Shown: piece by piece, positions 53,952 to 63,171 of the stretch
How the letters are laid out: every line of letters starts with the position of its first letter
How positions within the stretch are numbered: position 1 is the first letter of the stretch
Assembly (NCBI RefSeq): GCF_000739635.1
Contig: NZ_BATQ01000175.1
Location: 62,001-126,000 of the forward strand
Origin: Verrucomicrobium sp. BvORR034
GTDB lineage: Bacteria > Verrucomicrobiota > Verrucomicrobiia > Verrucomicrobiales > Verrucomicrobiaceae
Direction of reading: 5' to 3'
DNA: 64,000 nt
Program-made: the position numbers and the translations under genes
Notes under the pieces: generated by a model
The model's input: the letters and a program-made list of their open reading frames with translations, nothing else
What the model was told of the DNA's origin: nothing
The model's database searches: none

Positions 53952-55772
53952 CTAGAGCTTGGGGGCGGCGGGTTTGATGGGAGCCTGCTGGCCACTGACG
54001 ACGCCATGGACCCTGGTCTGGCGCTTGAAGAGACGTCCCTCACTGAGAGTATAAAACGTGGAGAGGTCCTTGCCGGCAAAAGCCACGTCCGACACATGAT
54101 CCATGGGCGTGGGGACGATGAAATTAACACGGCCCGCCTGATCGCAGACCTGGATGCCTGAGGCAGTGGCCACGTAGAGCCGCCCTTCCGCATCCACAGT
54201 GCTGCCCGTCGCACCCACATTGTCCATGGGGCGGCGGGTGTCGCGCTCCAGCCGGAAGTAGCGCTGGCCGTTCGCAAAGAGATGGCGCTCATCCGCCTGG
54301 AAACTGGCCACGGCCCCTTCATAGGACTCACCCGGGGTGTAGATGAGGGTCTGATCTGGCGACAGCACGACTGACTCTGGTTTGCTGAACTGATCCGCAG
54401 GGATCTGCAGGGTTTCCACCTCCCCCTTGGGAGAGACGGCGAACAACATCGACTGGTCGGCATCATTGAAATAACACCACCCGGCATGGGAGAAGCACAG
54501 GTCCTGCGGATTGGGCCGGTCATTGCCCTTCACCGGTGGCACCTCAATCGCTTTGCCCGTCTCCGTCCCCTTCTCATCCAGAGCGAGAATGCGCAGGGCA
54601 TCGTGCTCCCACGCCGCCACCCGCAGCCTGCCCTGGGGATCCACAGCGAGGCCCTTGATCTCTTTGCAACTGGCTGCAAACGGCGCTGCAGTACCGGTCA
54701 CATCCACTTTCCACAGCCCCTCTTCATAGTGTGGCGGTGCATCCCCGGGCACCTCCACCTTGCGACCACTCACAAAGAGTTCGCCCGCCACGTTGGCGGC
54801 CAGTTGCGCGCCTCCCCAGAACTCACCCGGCAGGGAGACCTCCTCCCACTGGCTGTCCTGTGGAAACACTTCGTAGCCGCGCCATTTGGAATCCTTGCGC
54901 GGATTGGCCGTGACCAGTTCATTGGGATAGCCCTTCCAGAGCCATCGCAGCACGTCAGGAAAAATGGCCGTGGCGTGCTTCTGATTGTGCCCGCCATCGC
55001 CCCATTCATGCTTCACGTCGTACCCCGCCCAGGTGAAGGAGCGCTCCATCATCTGGTTGGCCATCCACCAGTCTCCGCAGTACAGATTATTGTCATTCAC
55101 TCCGCTCTGGAGGAAGAGACGCAGGGGCTTGGGCTCCACCTTCCGCACCAGGACCGGGAGCTTGTCTGCACCGTGAATGCCCACGTAGGTTCCCACATTC
55201 GTGAACACCCGTTGAAACTGGTCTGGCCGGTGCCACGCCACCATAAAGGCGCAGATGCCACCGCTGCTGCTGCCCGCGATGGCTCGCGCCCCAGGATCCT
55301 CGCTGAAGTGGAGCCCATGCTTGACCTGCAGGGCGGGAAGAAGCTCGGTCAGCAGGAAGCGCGAGTAGTCATCCGTGACGCTGTCATATTCAAAACTGCG
55401 ATTGAACCGCGGCAATGCGTTGTCACTGACAGCAGCCAGCACGCCGGGCTTGATGAAAATGCCAATCAGCGGCGGGATCTCCTTGCGGGCAATGAGATTG
55501 TCAAAAACCGCTGGTGCCTGGTAAATGATGCCGTCCTGAAACACCATGATGGGTGCTGGCTTGGAGCGATCCAGTCCTGCGGGGATGTAGATCGTTACCT
55601 CCCTGCTGGTACCCGGGTACACTTGCGAATTGTCAAAGACGTCTTTGATCAGCTCTCCCTTGGCCACCCCGGCTTGCGGCTGGGAATCCGGTCCCGGTTT
55701 GTAGTCATCCGCTCCGCGCAAACCGGGCATGGCAGTGGCCAGCATGACAGCAGTGAAAAGTGGGAGGCGCAT
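53952..55772 (-). CDS. Secreted esterase-propeller fusion (alpha/beta hydrolase plus SMP-30-like)
   Basis: 606 residues from the ATG at 55772 with a signal peptide (ends LRGAD). Residues ~25-310 are an esterase-D-like alpha/beta hydrolase: PIMVFQDG, nucleophile elbow IAGSSSGGICAFMVAW and the His region GDGGHNQKHATAIFPDVLRW. Residues ~320-600 are a six-bladed propeller of the SMP-30/gluconolactonase type (LAVDPQGRLRVAAWEHDALR, TVDAEGRLYVATASGIQV). The order matches proteins in this phylum annotated as esterase/gluconolactonase fusions. It may hydrolyse a sugar ester and then a lactone (inference). Confidence 0.88.
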   Translation of the reverse strand: MRLPLFTAVMLATAMPGLRGADDYKPGPDSQPQAGVAKGELIKDVFDNSQVYPGTSREVTIYIPAGLDRSKPAPIMVFQDGIIYQAPAVFDNLIARKEIPPLIGIFIKPGVLAAVSDNALPRFNRSFEYDSVTDDYSRFLLTELLPALQVKHGLHFSEDPGARAIAGSSSGGICAFMVAWHRPDQFQRVFTNVGTYVGIHGADKLPVLVRKVEPKPLRLFLQSGVNDNNLYCGDWWMANQMMERSFTWAGYDVKHEWGDGGHNQKHATAIFPDVLRWLWKGYPNELVTANPRKDSKWRGYEVFPQDSQWEEVSLPGEFWGGAQLAANVAGELFVSGRKVEVPGDAPPHYEEGLWKVDVTGTAAPFAASCKEIKGLAVDPQGRLRVAAWEHDALRILALDEKGTETGKAIEVPPVKGNDRPNPQDLCFSHAGWCYFNDADQSMLFAVSPKGEVETLQIPADQFSKPESVVLSPDQTLIYTPGESYEGAVASFQADERHLFANGQRYFRLERDTRRPMDNVGATGSTVDAEGRLYVATASGIQVCDQAGRVNFIVPTPMDHVSDVAFAGKDLSTFYTLSEGRLFKRQTRVHGVVSGQQAPIKPAAPKL

Positions 55773-55873
55773 GCCGCAGCATGGCGCATCCCCGCTTTCC
55801 CTCCAACAATTTGAGCGCTCCTGTGTCCAATTCCCCAGCAACTTAGTAACCAGAGGCCGCCTCCAATCAGATC

Positions 55874-56362
55874 ATGCCAAAATTTTTCAGCACGGTGGTG
55901 TTCCTGTTTGGCGGCCTCATGATGGTGGTGGTCGCCGTGAGCATGGTCCAACGGTACATTCCATGGGGCGATCAACCTGCGGATACAGCCGCTCTGATCC
56001 CCCCTTCGGACCTTCCCCCACTGGATCTGGGTACGCAGGAGGAGTTTCATCAAACGCTGGACCGTCTCTACACAGAAGGCGGCCTGCCCATGGTACAGAG
56101 CTGGGTGGAGAGCCAGCTCGTGCCAGGCCGCACCCTTTTGATCGCAGATGCCACGCCCACCCGCCTGACTCTGATTGACCGCGAAGTGCGCCCCTGCGAC
56201 CGGAGCGGCGCCCTCCTGATGAACCGGCCAGCCTCCGTGCCTCGCAGAGACGCTGATCTGAGGCTGGGTCCGCAGGCTGTGACGGTCAGCTGGAACCGGC
56301 TGGAGCCCCCCACCCCCTACGCGCTTACCACATGGAGCCTCCCCGTTCGGGAGGCGCCCTGA
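55874..56362 (+). CDS. Membrane-anchored hypothetical protein
   Basis: 162 residues. An N-terminal helix at ~5-27 (FFSTVVFLFGGLMMVVVAVS) is followed by an acidic, Pro-rich stretch and a domain with LLIADATPTRLTLIDREVRP. No known motif. It stands between the divergent esterase gene and the small cysteine protein. Confidence 0.5.
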   Translation: MPKFFSTVVFLFGGLMMVVVAVSMVQRYIPWGDQPADTAALIPPSDLPPLDLGTQEEFHQTLDRLYTEGGLPMVQSWVESQLVPGRTLLIADATPTRLTLIDREVRPCDRSGALLMNRPASVPRRDADLRLGPQAVTVSWNRLEPPTPYALTTWSLPVREAP

Positions 56363-56478
56363 GATCCACCTTCAGGAAGGGTACAGTCTCTGCCACGGCG
56401 CGGAAATTGCTGCACAGTTCCCAGTACTGGGCACGTTCCAGTTCATCCCCTGCGCTGTTTCAACCGTATTTCCGCACG

Positions 56479-56721
56479 ATGAAATTCTCCCTTCTTCTCG
56501 TCCTCGCCCTGACCACCCTCTCCGCCTTCGGAGCAGACCCCAAGCCCTACAAGCTCAATACCTGCCCCGTCTCCGGTGAGGGCCTCGGCACCATGGGCAA
56601 GCCCTATTCGTTTGTGAAAGACGGGCAGGAAGTGAAGCTCTGTTGCAAGGGCTGCCTGAAAAACTTCGAGAAGGATTCCGCCAAATACCTCAAGGAAATC
56701 GCGGAAAAGAGCGCGAAGTAG
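56479..56721 (+). CDS. Small exported cysteine-rich YHS/TRASH-like protein
   Basis: 80 residues from the ATG at 56479. Signal peptide 1-19 (ends AFGAD). The mature part has NTCPVSGEGLGTMGKPYSFV and VKLCCKGCLKNFEKDSAKY, the C...CC..C pattern of TRASH/YHS-type metal-binding domains. It would bind a metal ion, perhaps copper or heme-related, outside the cytoplasm. Confidence 0.72.
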   Translation: MKFSLLLVLALTTLSAFGADPKPYKLNTCPVSGEGLGTMGKPYSFVKDGQEVKLCCKGCLKNFEKDSAKYLKEIAEKSAK

Positions 56722-56835
56722 CCCCTGGCTCCTCCCCTGCAGTCGCAGAATGCCCTGCGCAAAAAAAGAGAAAAGATTGAGGCCGCCGGGCTGACACGTT
56801 TAGAATGGCCCGCACCTTTTTCTCTTTCTCACTGC

Positions 56836-57738
56836 ATGCCCTCACGTCGCTCCGCTCTCCGCTGGATGGCTGCCGGTTCCGGCCTGGCCGCCCTCGCCCC
56901 CAAACCCTCCCCGGCTGCCGCGGAGACCCCGCTCAAACACGCCAAGATCAAACAAAGCATCGTGCACTGGTGCTTTGAACGAGGATCCAAGTGGAAGGTG
57001 GAGGACACCATCAAGGCCGCCAAGGAACTGGGCTGCGTGAGCGTGGAAGGCCTCGCCCCCCAGCATTGGGACCTGCTCAAGGCCAACGACCTGAAGTGCG
57101 CCTACGTCGGTGCCCATGGTTTTGTCAAAGGCATGAACCAGCCCGCCTTCTGGGACGCCAACCTCAAGGTCATTGAAGAGCGCATCAACCAGTGCGCCGA
57201 ATATGGCAACCCCAACGTGCTGAGCTTCACGGGATTTGCCGACACCACGGCCCAGGGCGGTGGCGTGGTGAGCCTGGAGCAGGGAAAGAAGAACTGCATC
57301 GAGGCCTACAAGAAGATCATCGGTCACGCGGAGAAGAAGGGCGTCGTGCTCCTGCTCGAGCACCTCAACACCCGTGATTCCGCGGAGATGAAAGGCCACC
57401 CCGGCTATCAGGGCGACAACATCGACTACTGCGCGGAGATCGTGCGCGGTGTGGACTCGCCCAACATGAAGCTCCTCTTCGATATCTATCACGTGCAGAT
57501 CATGCACGGCGACATCCTCCGCCGGCTGGAGTCCTGCAAGGACATCATCGGCCATATCCACACCGCCGGAAATCCCGGCCGCTGTGAAATCGGTGCCGAT
57601 CAGGAGATCAACTATCCGCCTGCCATGCGGAAGCTGCTCGAGGTCGGCTACACGGGTTACGTAGGCCACGAGTTCATCCCCACCAAGGATCCGATGGTGG
57701 GGCTCCGTGAGGCCGTCACCCTGTGCGACGTGGCCTGA
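56836..57738 (+). CDS. Hydroxypyruvate isomerase-like TIM-barrel protein, Tat-exported
   Basis: 300 residues. Twin-arginine-like start MPSRRSALRWMAAGSGLAAL. An AP-endonuclease/Hyi TIM barrel: LGCVSVEGLAPQHWDLLKAN, VLLLEHLNTRD (Glu ligand), FDIYHVQIMHGD, HIHTAGNPGRCEIG and YVGHEFIP (Glu). Metal ligands are in the usual places. A sugar or hydroxy-acid isomerase is likely, though export is unusual for the enzyme family. The next gene starts 42 bp downstream. Confidence 0.88.
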   Translation: MPSRRSALRWMAAGSGLAALAPKPSPAAAETPLKHAKIKQSIVHWCFERGSKWKVEDTIKAAKELGCVSVEGLAPQHWDLLKANDLKCAYVGAHGFVKGMNQPAFWDANLKVIEERINQCAEYGNPNVLSFTGFADTTAQGGGVVSLEQGKKNCIEAYKKIIGHAEKKGVVLLLEHLNTRDSAEMKGHPGYQGDNIDYCAEIVRGVDSPNMKLLFDIYHVQIMHGDILRRLESCKDIIGHIHTAGNPGRCEIGADQEINYPPAMRKLLEVGYTGYVGHEFIPTKDPMVGLREAVTLCDVA

Positions 57739-57779
57739 AGCGCCCACTTCCACCGAATTTCCCTTCAGTTCATTATTTC

Positions 57780-58961
57780 ATGAAACCACGTCTCAAACCC
57801 ACCCTTCTGTCTGCCCTCGCCGTGGGCCTGTTGGCCGTTGATGCCAGCGCCTACACCCTGAAGCCCGCGTACCCCAACGTGGTCACCGAGCTGCCCACCA
57901 GCGCGATCATTCCGCCTGACGGCTCCAACCGCCTCTTCCTGCTGCAGCAGCGCGGCAAGATCCTGGTGCTGCCCAAGGACGAGTCCTCCGCCGACGCCAA
58001 GGTCTTCCTGGACTTCACCAGCCGCGCCATGGAGGCCAAGGACGGCAAGTTCGAGGAAGGACTGCTAGGACTCGCGTTTCACCCGGAGTTCGCCAAGAAC
58101 CGCAAGTTCTACGTGTACTACTCCCAGCAGGACCCCAAGCGCAGCATCGTCAGCGAGTTCCAGGTGTCCGAAAGCGATCCCAACCAGGCCGACCTGAAGA
58201 CTGAGCGCATCCTTCTGGACGTTCCCCAGCCCTTCTGGAACCACAATTCCGGGAACCTGCTCTTCGGACCCGATGGCTACCTCTATATTGCCTTTGGCGA
58301 CGGCGGGAAACGCGATGACGTGACCCGCACCGCACAGAACCCCTTTTCACTCCTGGGCAAGATCCTGCGCATCGACGTGAACACCAAGCAGGGCAGCCGT
58401 CAGTACGGCCTGCCCGCCGACAACCCGTTCCCGAACGTCAACGGCACCCGCCCGGAAATCTACGCCCTCGGTCTGCGCAATCCCTGGGGCCTGAGCTTTG
58501 ACGCGGACGGCACCCTCTGGTGCGCCGATGTCGGCCAGGACATCTGGGAGGAGATCAACCTCATCGAAAAAGGCGGCAACTACGGCTGGAGCTTCCGCGA
58601 AGGCGCCCGCCCCTTCCCCATCCGCACCGATGCCCCGCCCGCCGATGCCAAATTCATCGAACCCATCCATGAGTACCCGCACTCCGACGGCATCAGCATC
58701 ACCGGCGGTTTCATCTACCGTGGGGAGAAGCTGCCCAAGTTGAAAGGCGCCTACATCTATGGCGACTGGGCCTTCGGCAAAATCTGGGCGCTGAAGTATG
58801 ACAAGGCCGGCAAGAAGGTCATCAGCAATGAGCTGATCTTCCAGGCCCCGCTCAACCCCAAGGGCCAGGGTTTGATGAAACCCAGCGCCTTCTGCGAAGA
58901 CCTGAACAAGGAGATCCTCGTCCTGGACTGGAACGGCAAGCTCCTCCGGGTGGAGGAGTAG
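57780..58961 (+). CDS. PQQ-dependent sugar dehydrogenase (soluble GDH / sorbosone dehydrogenase type)
   Basis: 393 residues from the ATG at 57780. Signal peptide ends near DASA. A six-bladed propeller: EEGLLGLAFHPEFAKNRKFY, YLYIAFGDGGKRDDVTRTAQ, LGKILRIDVN, IYALGLRNPWGLSFD, DVGQDIWEEINLIEKGGNYG, GGFIYRG. These are the conserved blocks of the GSDH family. Oxidises sugars with PQQ (cofactor inferred from the family). Probably acts with the Hyi-like enzyme upstream; a strong terminator follows. Confidence 0.93.
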   Translation: MKPRLKPTLLSALAVGLLAVDASAYTLKPAYPNVVTELPTSAIIPPDGSNRLFLLQQRGKILVLPKDESSADAKVFLDFTSRAMEAKDGKFEEGLLGLAFHPEFAKNRKFYVYYSQQDPKRSIVSEFQVSESDPNQADLKTERILLDVPQPFWNHNSGNLLFGPDGYLYIAFGDGGKRDDVTRTAQNPFSLLGKILRIDVNTKQGSRQYGLPADNPFPNVNGTRPEIYALGLRNPWGLSFDADGTLWCADVGQDIWEEINLIEKGGNYGWSFREGARPFPIRTDAPPADAKFIEPIHEYPHSDGISITGGFIYRGEKLPKLKGAYIYGDWAFGKIWALKYDKAGKKVISNELIFQAPLNPKGQGLMKPSAFCEDLNKEILVLDWNGKLLRVEE

Positions 58962-58993
58962 CTACTGGTGGAGAAAAAGTAGTGCGTTTTTGA

Positions 58994-59024
58994 AGAGGCG
59001 GTGCGGCGCACCGCCTCTTTTTTA
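58994..59024 (+). terminator. Terminator after sugar dehydrogenase
   Basis: AGAGGCGGTGC (58994-59004) pairs with GCACCGCCTCT (59008-59018), followed by TTTTTTAG. Confidence 0.92.
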
Positions 59025-59084
59025 GTTTTTGGGGGGCGGAGGGACGGAAGATGAACGATCTCCAAACAATTGAACCAGTTCCAA

Positions 59085-59290
59085 CACCTGGCGGCGCAGC
59101 CGCTGTGGAGTGCGGCGTGAAGCGCCGCTTTCGTGGCCCCAGGGGATGGACGCAGAGATGATGAGGGGGGAGCAGGGGGCGGGTATGGTCGACCGGCTGA
59201 ACGATGTCCAACCATCATTGCCCGCTCCATCGGCCGAACAAAGCGGCGCTTCACGCACGCACTCCACAGCCCCGCAAGCGGGGCCAGGTG
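59085..59290. repeat. Convergent REP pair upstream of second RAYT
   Basis: Copy at 59085-59138 on the plus strand and copy at 59240-59290 on the minus strand, of the same ~50-bp element found upstream of kdp. Ends of the pair read CACCTGGCGGCGCAGCCGCT and its reverse partner. Both copies contain the hairpin core GTGAAGCGCCGCTT. There is no gene in 59025-59373. Confidence 0.8.
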
Positions 59291-59373
59291 TTGGAAGTCT
59301 CAAGATTGGAGTCATCAATAGACCCTGCTATGTCTGTTGCAAACCTGTCATGCAGAGCGTAAAAGATTGCGCC

Positions 59374-59953
59374 ATGGAGTCGATAAATTTCACTTCCGAA
59401 ACAGCCGCGACGTCGCTCCCATGGCCCCATGCTCCTCCCCATCAACTCGACACTCAGAGCACATTCTTCGTCACAGGGAGCACCTTCGAAAAGGCGCACC
59501 ATTTTCACTGCTCTCAGCGACTGACTCTTCTGCATGACAAGCTGCTTCAGGAGGCCAAATCACACGGATGGCAACTTGAGGCGTGGGCAGTATTTCCCAA
59601 CCACTATCACTTCGTTGCTCGACCGGACATACAGTCGACCAGCACTTCGTCCTTACGTGACTTCATCAACAAGCTGCACACCGTCACGGCGATCGAGGTC
59701 AATCGACTCGATGGTTCTCCTGCGAGAAAAATCTGGCACAACTACTGGGACACGCGTCTGACATACCACAAGGCCTACATCGCCAGGCTCAGCTAATGTA
59801 CACAACAATCCCGTCAAGCACGGTCTTGTCCCCTTGGCGAGCAACTATCGTTGGTGCTCAGCCTCGTGGTTTGAGAGAACCGCATCCAGGGCTTGGTTGA
59901 AAACAGTGAGCGCGTTCAAGACGGATCAGATCAAGATACCCGACGACTTTTGA
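59374..59953 (+). pseudogene. RAYT / Y1_Tnp transposase, frameshifted
   Basis: From the ATG at 59374 the frame encodes 140 residues: FFVTGSTFEKAHHF, then LEAWAVFPNHYHFVARPDIQ with the HUH pair, RKIWHNYWDTRLTYHKAYIA, and stops at TAA (59794-59796). Deleting one A at ~59795 continues the same protein as SYVHNNPVKHGLVPLASNYR, then CSASWFER, to a TGA at 59951-59953, giving 192 residues, a normal RAYT length. The catalytic core precedes the break. Either decayed, or a one-base sequence error. REP-like pairs lie on both sides. Confidence 0.85.
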
Positions 59954-59989
59954 GTCCGGTTCGATGTCCAACACACGGGAAGGCCCCAT

Positions 59990-60192
59990 CACCTGGCGAC
60001 GAAGTCGCTGTGGAGTGCGTCCGTGAAGCGCCGCTTTCGCGGCCCCCATGCAGGCTCGCCTCGTTCTAGCACCTGAACAGTGCCACAGGAAGGTCATCGG
60101 CGGGACGACACGCCATCCTCACCGCCGCTCCATCGCCAGGACAAAGCGGCGCTTCACGCCGCACTCCACAGCCCCGCAAGCGGGGCCAGGTG
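59990..60192. repeat. Convergent REP pair downstream of second RAYT
   Basis: Copy at 59990-60043 on the plus strand and copy at 60142-60192 on the minus strand; same element and same convergent layout and spacing (~205 bp overall) as the pair upstream of the gene. There is no gene in 59954-60320. Confidence 0.8.
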
Positions 60193-60257
60193 ATCGCCGG
60201 GCAGGATGAGCCACCTCGCATCAGCCTCCAACGTCCCACTCACCCCCCCAAACAAAA

Positions 60258-60281
60258 AGCGCCCCGGTTTCCCGGGGCGCT
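60258..60281 (-). terminator. Terminator after Gfo/Idh/MocA gene
   Basis: On the minus strand AGCGCCCCGG pairs with CCGGGGCGCT (10 bp), followed by TTTTTGTTT. The gene ends at 60321, so the hairpin is ~40 bases downstream. Confidence 0.88.
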
Positions 60282-60320
60282 CTATGAAGTTCTAGCAAAC
60301 TACCAAATCAGCAGACGGCC

Positions 60321-61796
60321 TTAGGCCACTTCCGCGAGCTTGAATCCGTCGCGATAGACGTCTTCGGTGGCCAGCTTGTTGGCCTCGGCAGCGAATTCGC
60401 CTTCGAACTGCAGGGTGTCGGGGTTCAGCGTCAGCCAGGGGCCGACGTGGGCCTGATCCACACCGATGTCGATCTTGTTGGCAGCCAGGTTGGCGGCGAA
60501 GTCCTCGAAGGTTTCGAGGGCGAACTTGTCACCCTGGAGACGCTCTTTGATTTCGGCGGGGGCCACCTTCTTACCAAGGCGATAGGAGATGTTGGCGATA
60601 TGAGCCAGGGCCGCGGCATGGTGACCGTGGGACACGTGAAGGTTCGGGTTCACCAGCTTGCCGGCCTGGATGGAAAGGATGAAGTTCTTCATGTGATCCG
60701 GGCCGTCCTGGATCGCGAACTTCTGGCCGTTCCACTTGCCTTCGTTGTCGTAGGCCTTGGCTTCAGCGATGTAACCGCCTTCGCAATGCACGACGTTGCC
60801 AATGCGCACCACGTTCTTGTAAACGGGCTCGAACCCTGCCTGCCAGTTCATGTCGGCCTTGGGAAGACCGCGGTTGTCGAAGAGGATCGGCGCGGTGCCT
60901 TTGCCGTAATCATACAGTGCCAGCTGGTTGTTGGCGGTCTGGCCGTCGTCATCATAACCCCAGCGGTTGCCAAAGCTCATCACGCGGGTCGGCAGCTTCT
61001 CAGGGTTGTGGAGCATCCAGCGGGCCACGTCGAGCTGGTGCGGGCCCTGGTTGCCGATGTCGCCGTTGCCGTAGGCCCACTGCCAGTGCCAGTCATAGTG
61101 AAACTTCTCGCGCATGACGGGCGCTGTTTCGCGCGGACCGCACCAGAGGTCGTAGTTCACCGTGGACGGCGGCTGCTGTGGGCCGGAGACCTTGCCGATG
61201 GACTTGCGGGCCTTGTAGTTCACGCCACGGGAGAGGAGCGTCTTGCCCAGCGCGCCGGACTTGAGGTACTCCTCAGCGGCTGCCCAACCGAGGTCGGAGC
61301 GGCGCTGCATGCCGTGCTGAAGGATCAGCTTGCCTTCCACCTTGGAAGCGGCCTTCACGAGGGCGGCACCTTCATGGACGTTGTGGGAGACGGGCTTCTC
61401 CACATACACATGCTTGCCAGCGGCCAGGGCGGCCAGGGCGATGACGGTGTGCGTGTGGTTCGGCGTCGCGATGGTCACGGCGTCAATGTCCTTGTCTTCC
61501 AGAAGCTTGCGGTAGTCCGTGTAGCTCTTCACCTCAACGTTGTTCTTCTTGAGGTTGGCGACGTGCTTGTCCATCACCTCGGAGTCCACATCGCAAAGAG
61601 CCACGATGCGCACACCTTTGATCTTCGACAGGCTGCCAATGTGACCAGAGCCACGGCCTTTGAAACCGATGACAGCAATCCGAATGTCGCCGTTGGATCC
61701 GGCGGCGTTGGCCCAGGTCGGCAGGGCGAGAGCCGTGCCGGCGTAAACGGTGCTGCGCAGCACGTCACGGCGATTCATGGAGGTGGGTGTGTTCAT
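60321..61796 (-). CDS. Gfo/Idh/MocA family oxidoreductase, Tat-exported
   Basis: 491 residues. N-terminus MNRRDVLRSTVYAGTALALP is twin-arginine-like (second ATG at 61778). Rossmann domain: RIAVIGFKGRGSGHIG, ALCDVDSEV, DAVTIATPNHTHTVIALAAL, YVEKPVSHNVHEGA (EKP). The C-terminal GFO_IDH_MocA_C domain has WHWQWAYGNGDIGNQGPHQL followed by DVARW. It oxidises a sugar or sugar derivative with NAD(P). The paired DUF6807 gene upstream on the same strand suggests a joint sugar-degradation unit. Confidence 0.92.
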   Translation of the reverse strand: MNTPTSMNRRDVLRSTVYAGTALALPTWANAAGSNGDIRIAVIGFKGRGSGHIGSLSKIKGVRIVALCDVDSEVMDKHVANLKKNNVEVKSYTDYRKLLEDKDIDAVTIATPNHTHTVIALAALAAGKHVYVEKPVSHNVHEGAALVKAASKVEGKLILQHGMQRRSDLGWAAAEEYLKSGALGKTLLSRGVNYKARKSIGKVSGPQQPPSTVNYDLWCGPRETAPVMREKFHYDWHWQWAYGNGDIGNQGPHQLDVARWMLHNPEKLPTRVMSFGNRWGYDDDGQTANNQLALYDYGKGTAPILFDNRGLPKADMNWQAGFEPVYKNVVRIGNVVHCEGGYIAEAKAYDNEGKWNGQKFAIQDGPDHMKNFILSIQAGKLVNPNLHVSHGHHAAALAHIANISYRLGKKVAPAEIKERLQGDKFALETFEDFAANLAANKIDIGVDQAHVGPWLTLNPDTLQFEGEFAAEANKLATEDVYRDGFKLAEVA

Positions 61797-61933
61797 TTTC
61801 AGTATGTAGTTGGCGTTTTGGCGGATTCGTTTGGCTGGAATGGAAAGCGTTCCCGGTGCCGGAAGAGGTCAGTACAACGGGGGTATTTCAGCCATTTTGC
61901 GTTTTTTCACAGATTTGATGGGTTAACCCGGCA

Positions 61934-62890
61934 TCATTGAGCCGAGTATTCGGTAAACTTCGCGGCCAGCGGGGTCGGAGTCGGTTTGCCTTTGGAGAAA
62001 TAAAAGCGGTAACGCAGTGTCAGGCTCTCTCCCTTGGCCAGCTTGTGATCGCCCAAGTGTTTCTCGTCTTTTTTGGCTTCAAAATCATGAATGCCGAACG
62101 GGTTCGCGGCAAACAAACCGTAGTCCCGGGCATGCCACCAGGTGGGGGCGCGGAAGTTTTTCGTGTGTTCGAACATGACCACGCCGACCACATTGCCCTT
62201 GGGGTCCGGGCCATAGTAGGCCACCCAGGGAGCGCGCTTGCCCCAGACATCCTTGTTCTTGTCCGTGCCGCTGTTGTAGGCGCGGCCGGCGGCGCCTTCA
62301 CCCTTCAGGCTCAGACCGGAGCTCAGGCGGATGGCCATGGTACCTTCCTTGGTGTCGCCGAAGATGACTTCGCCTTCCGTCGCCTTGAGCGTGATGTCGA
62401 AGTCGATGTACTTCTCGCCTTCCGGCAGTGCGGTCACGGTGATCTTGCGGGAATCCGTGAGTTGCACCTTGCCATTCGGGGCCACCCACTTGGTGTCTGC
62501 CACGAAGGAGCCCTTGTTACCTGTGGCGTTCACCTCGGAGAACTGCACATGCTCCTGACGACCAAAGTCTTTCTCCTCGCTCCAGAAGTCCATGTCGTTC
62601 ACCGAGCCATGGGCGAACCACAGACCACGATGGTGCTTGTGGTCCTTGGCCTCTCCCGCGACATCCTGCACCATGGGGAAATTGCGCACCACATTCTCCC
62701 CCGCCCCACCGATGATGGGATAGAGGAACGGCCGGGGCACGTCCTTCGTGTGATACTCAGTGAATAGCTTGCCGTCGATTTCGACTTTCAGCCCCGTATC
62801 GCCCGGCTTGAGCGTCACGGTTTGAGCCCCCAAAGAGGAGACCAGGGCGAGAAAGACGGTGGCAATGAGGGGAGGTGAGGTTCTACGCAT
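61934..62890 (-). CDS. DUF6807 (PmoA-like) secreted protein
   Basis: 318 residues. Signal peptide ends near SLGAQ. FTEYHTKDVPRPFLYPIIGG, DHKHHRGLWFAHGSVNDMDF and WWHARDYGLFAANPFG are the hallmarks of the family once labelled methane oxygenase PmoA, which is misleading. The clustered His residues suggest a metal or sugar site. Found together with Gfo/Idh/MocA enzymes in polysaccharide-using Planctomycetes and Verrucomicrobia. Start is the ATG at 62890. Confidence 0.9.
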   Translation of the reverse strand: MRRTSPPLIATVFLALVSSLGAQTVTLKPGDTGLKVEIDGKLFTEYHTKDVPRPFLYPIIGGAGENVVRNFPMVQDVAGEAKDHKHHRGLWFAHGSVNDMDFWSEEKDFGRQEHVQFSEVNATGNKGSFVADTKWVAPNGKVQLTDSRKITVTALPEGEKYIDFDITLKATEGEVIFGDTKEGTMAIRLSSGLSLKGEGAAGRAYNSGTDKNKDVWGKRAPWVAYYGPDPKGNVVGVVMFEHTKNFRAPTWWHARDYGLFAANPFGIHDFEAKKDEKHLGDHKLAKGESLTLRYRFYFSKGKPTPTPLAAKFTEYSAQ

Positions 62891-63171
62891 GCAGCCAGAA
62901 ATTTTGGAGTGAAGGCAACGGAAAGGAAAGGAAAACCTTTCAAGGGGACTCTCAGGTCCTCACCCGACAGCCTGCGGGAACTCCTTGAGTATAAAGGGCG
63001 GGAGCCGCCTTCTGGTAGCTTTGTGACACTTTGCCCTCACAAAATCCGATCCACCCGATTCCGACCTCTGCCCTCATGTCTCAAGGCCTTACCCGCACGT
63101 ACAGACGATGTCACCGCCCGAACCGACACGACACATCTGTACCGCCCCGAATGAGCAAGGCCGGGCCAGCT

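Noticed and set aside
60447-61940. 497-residue frame opposite the Gfo/Idh/MocA gene
   Set aside because: Antisense; opposite strand has all family motifs and a terminator.
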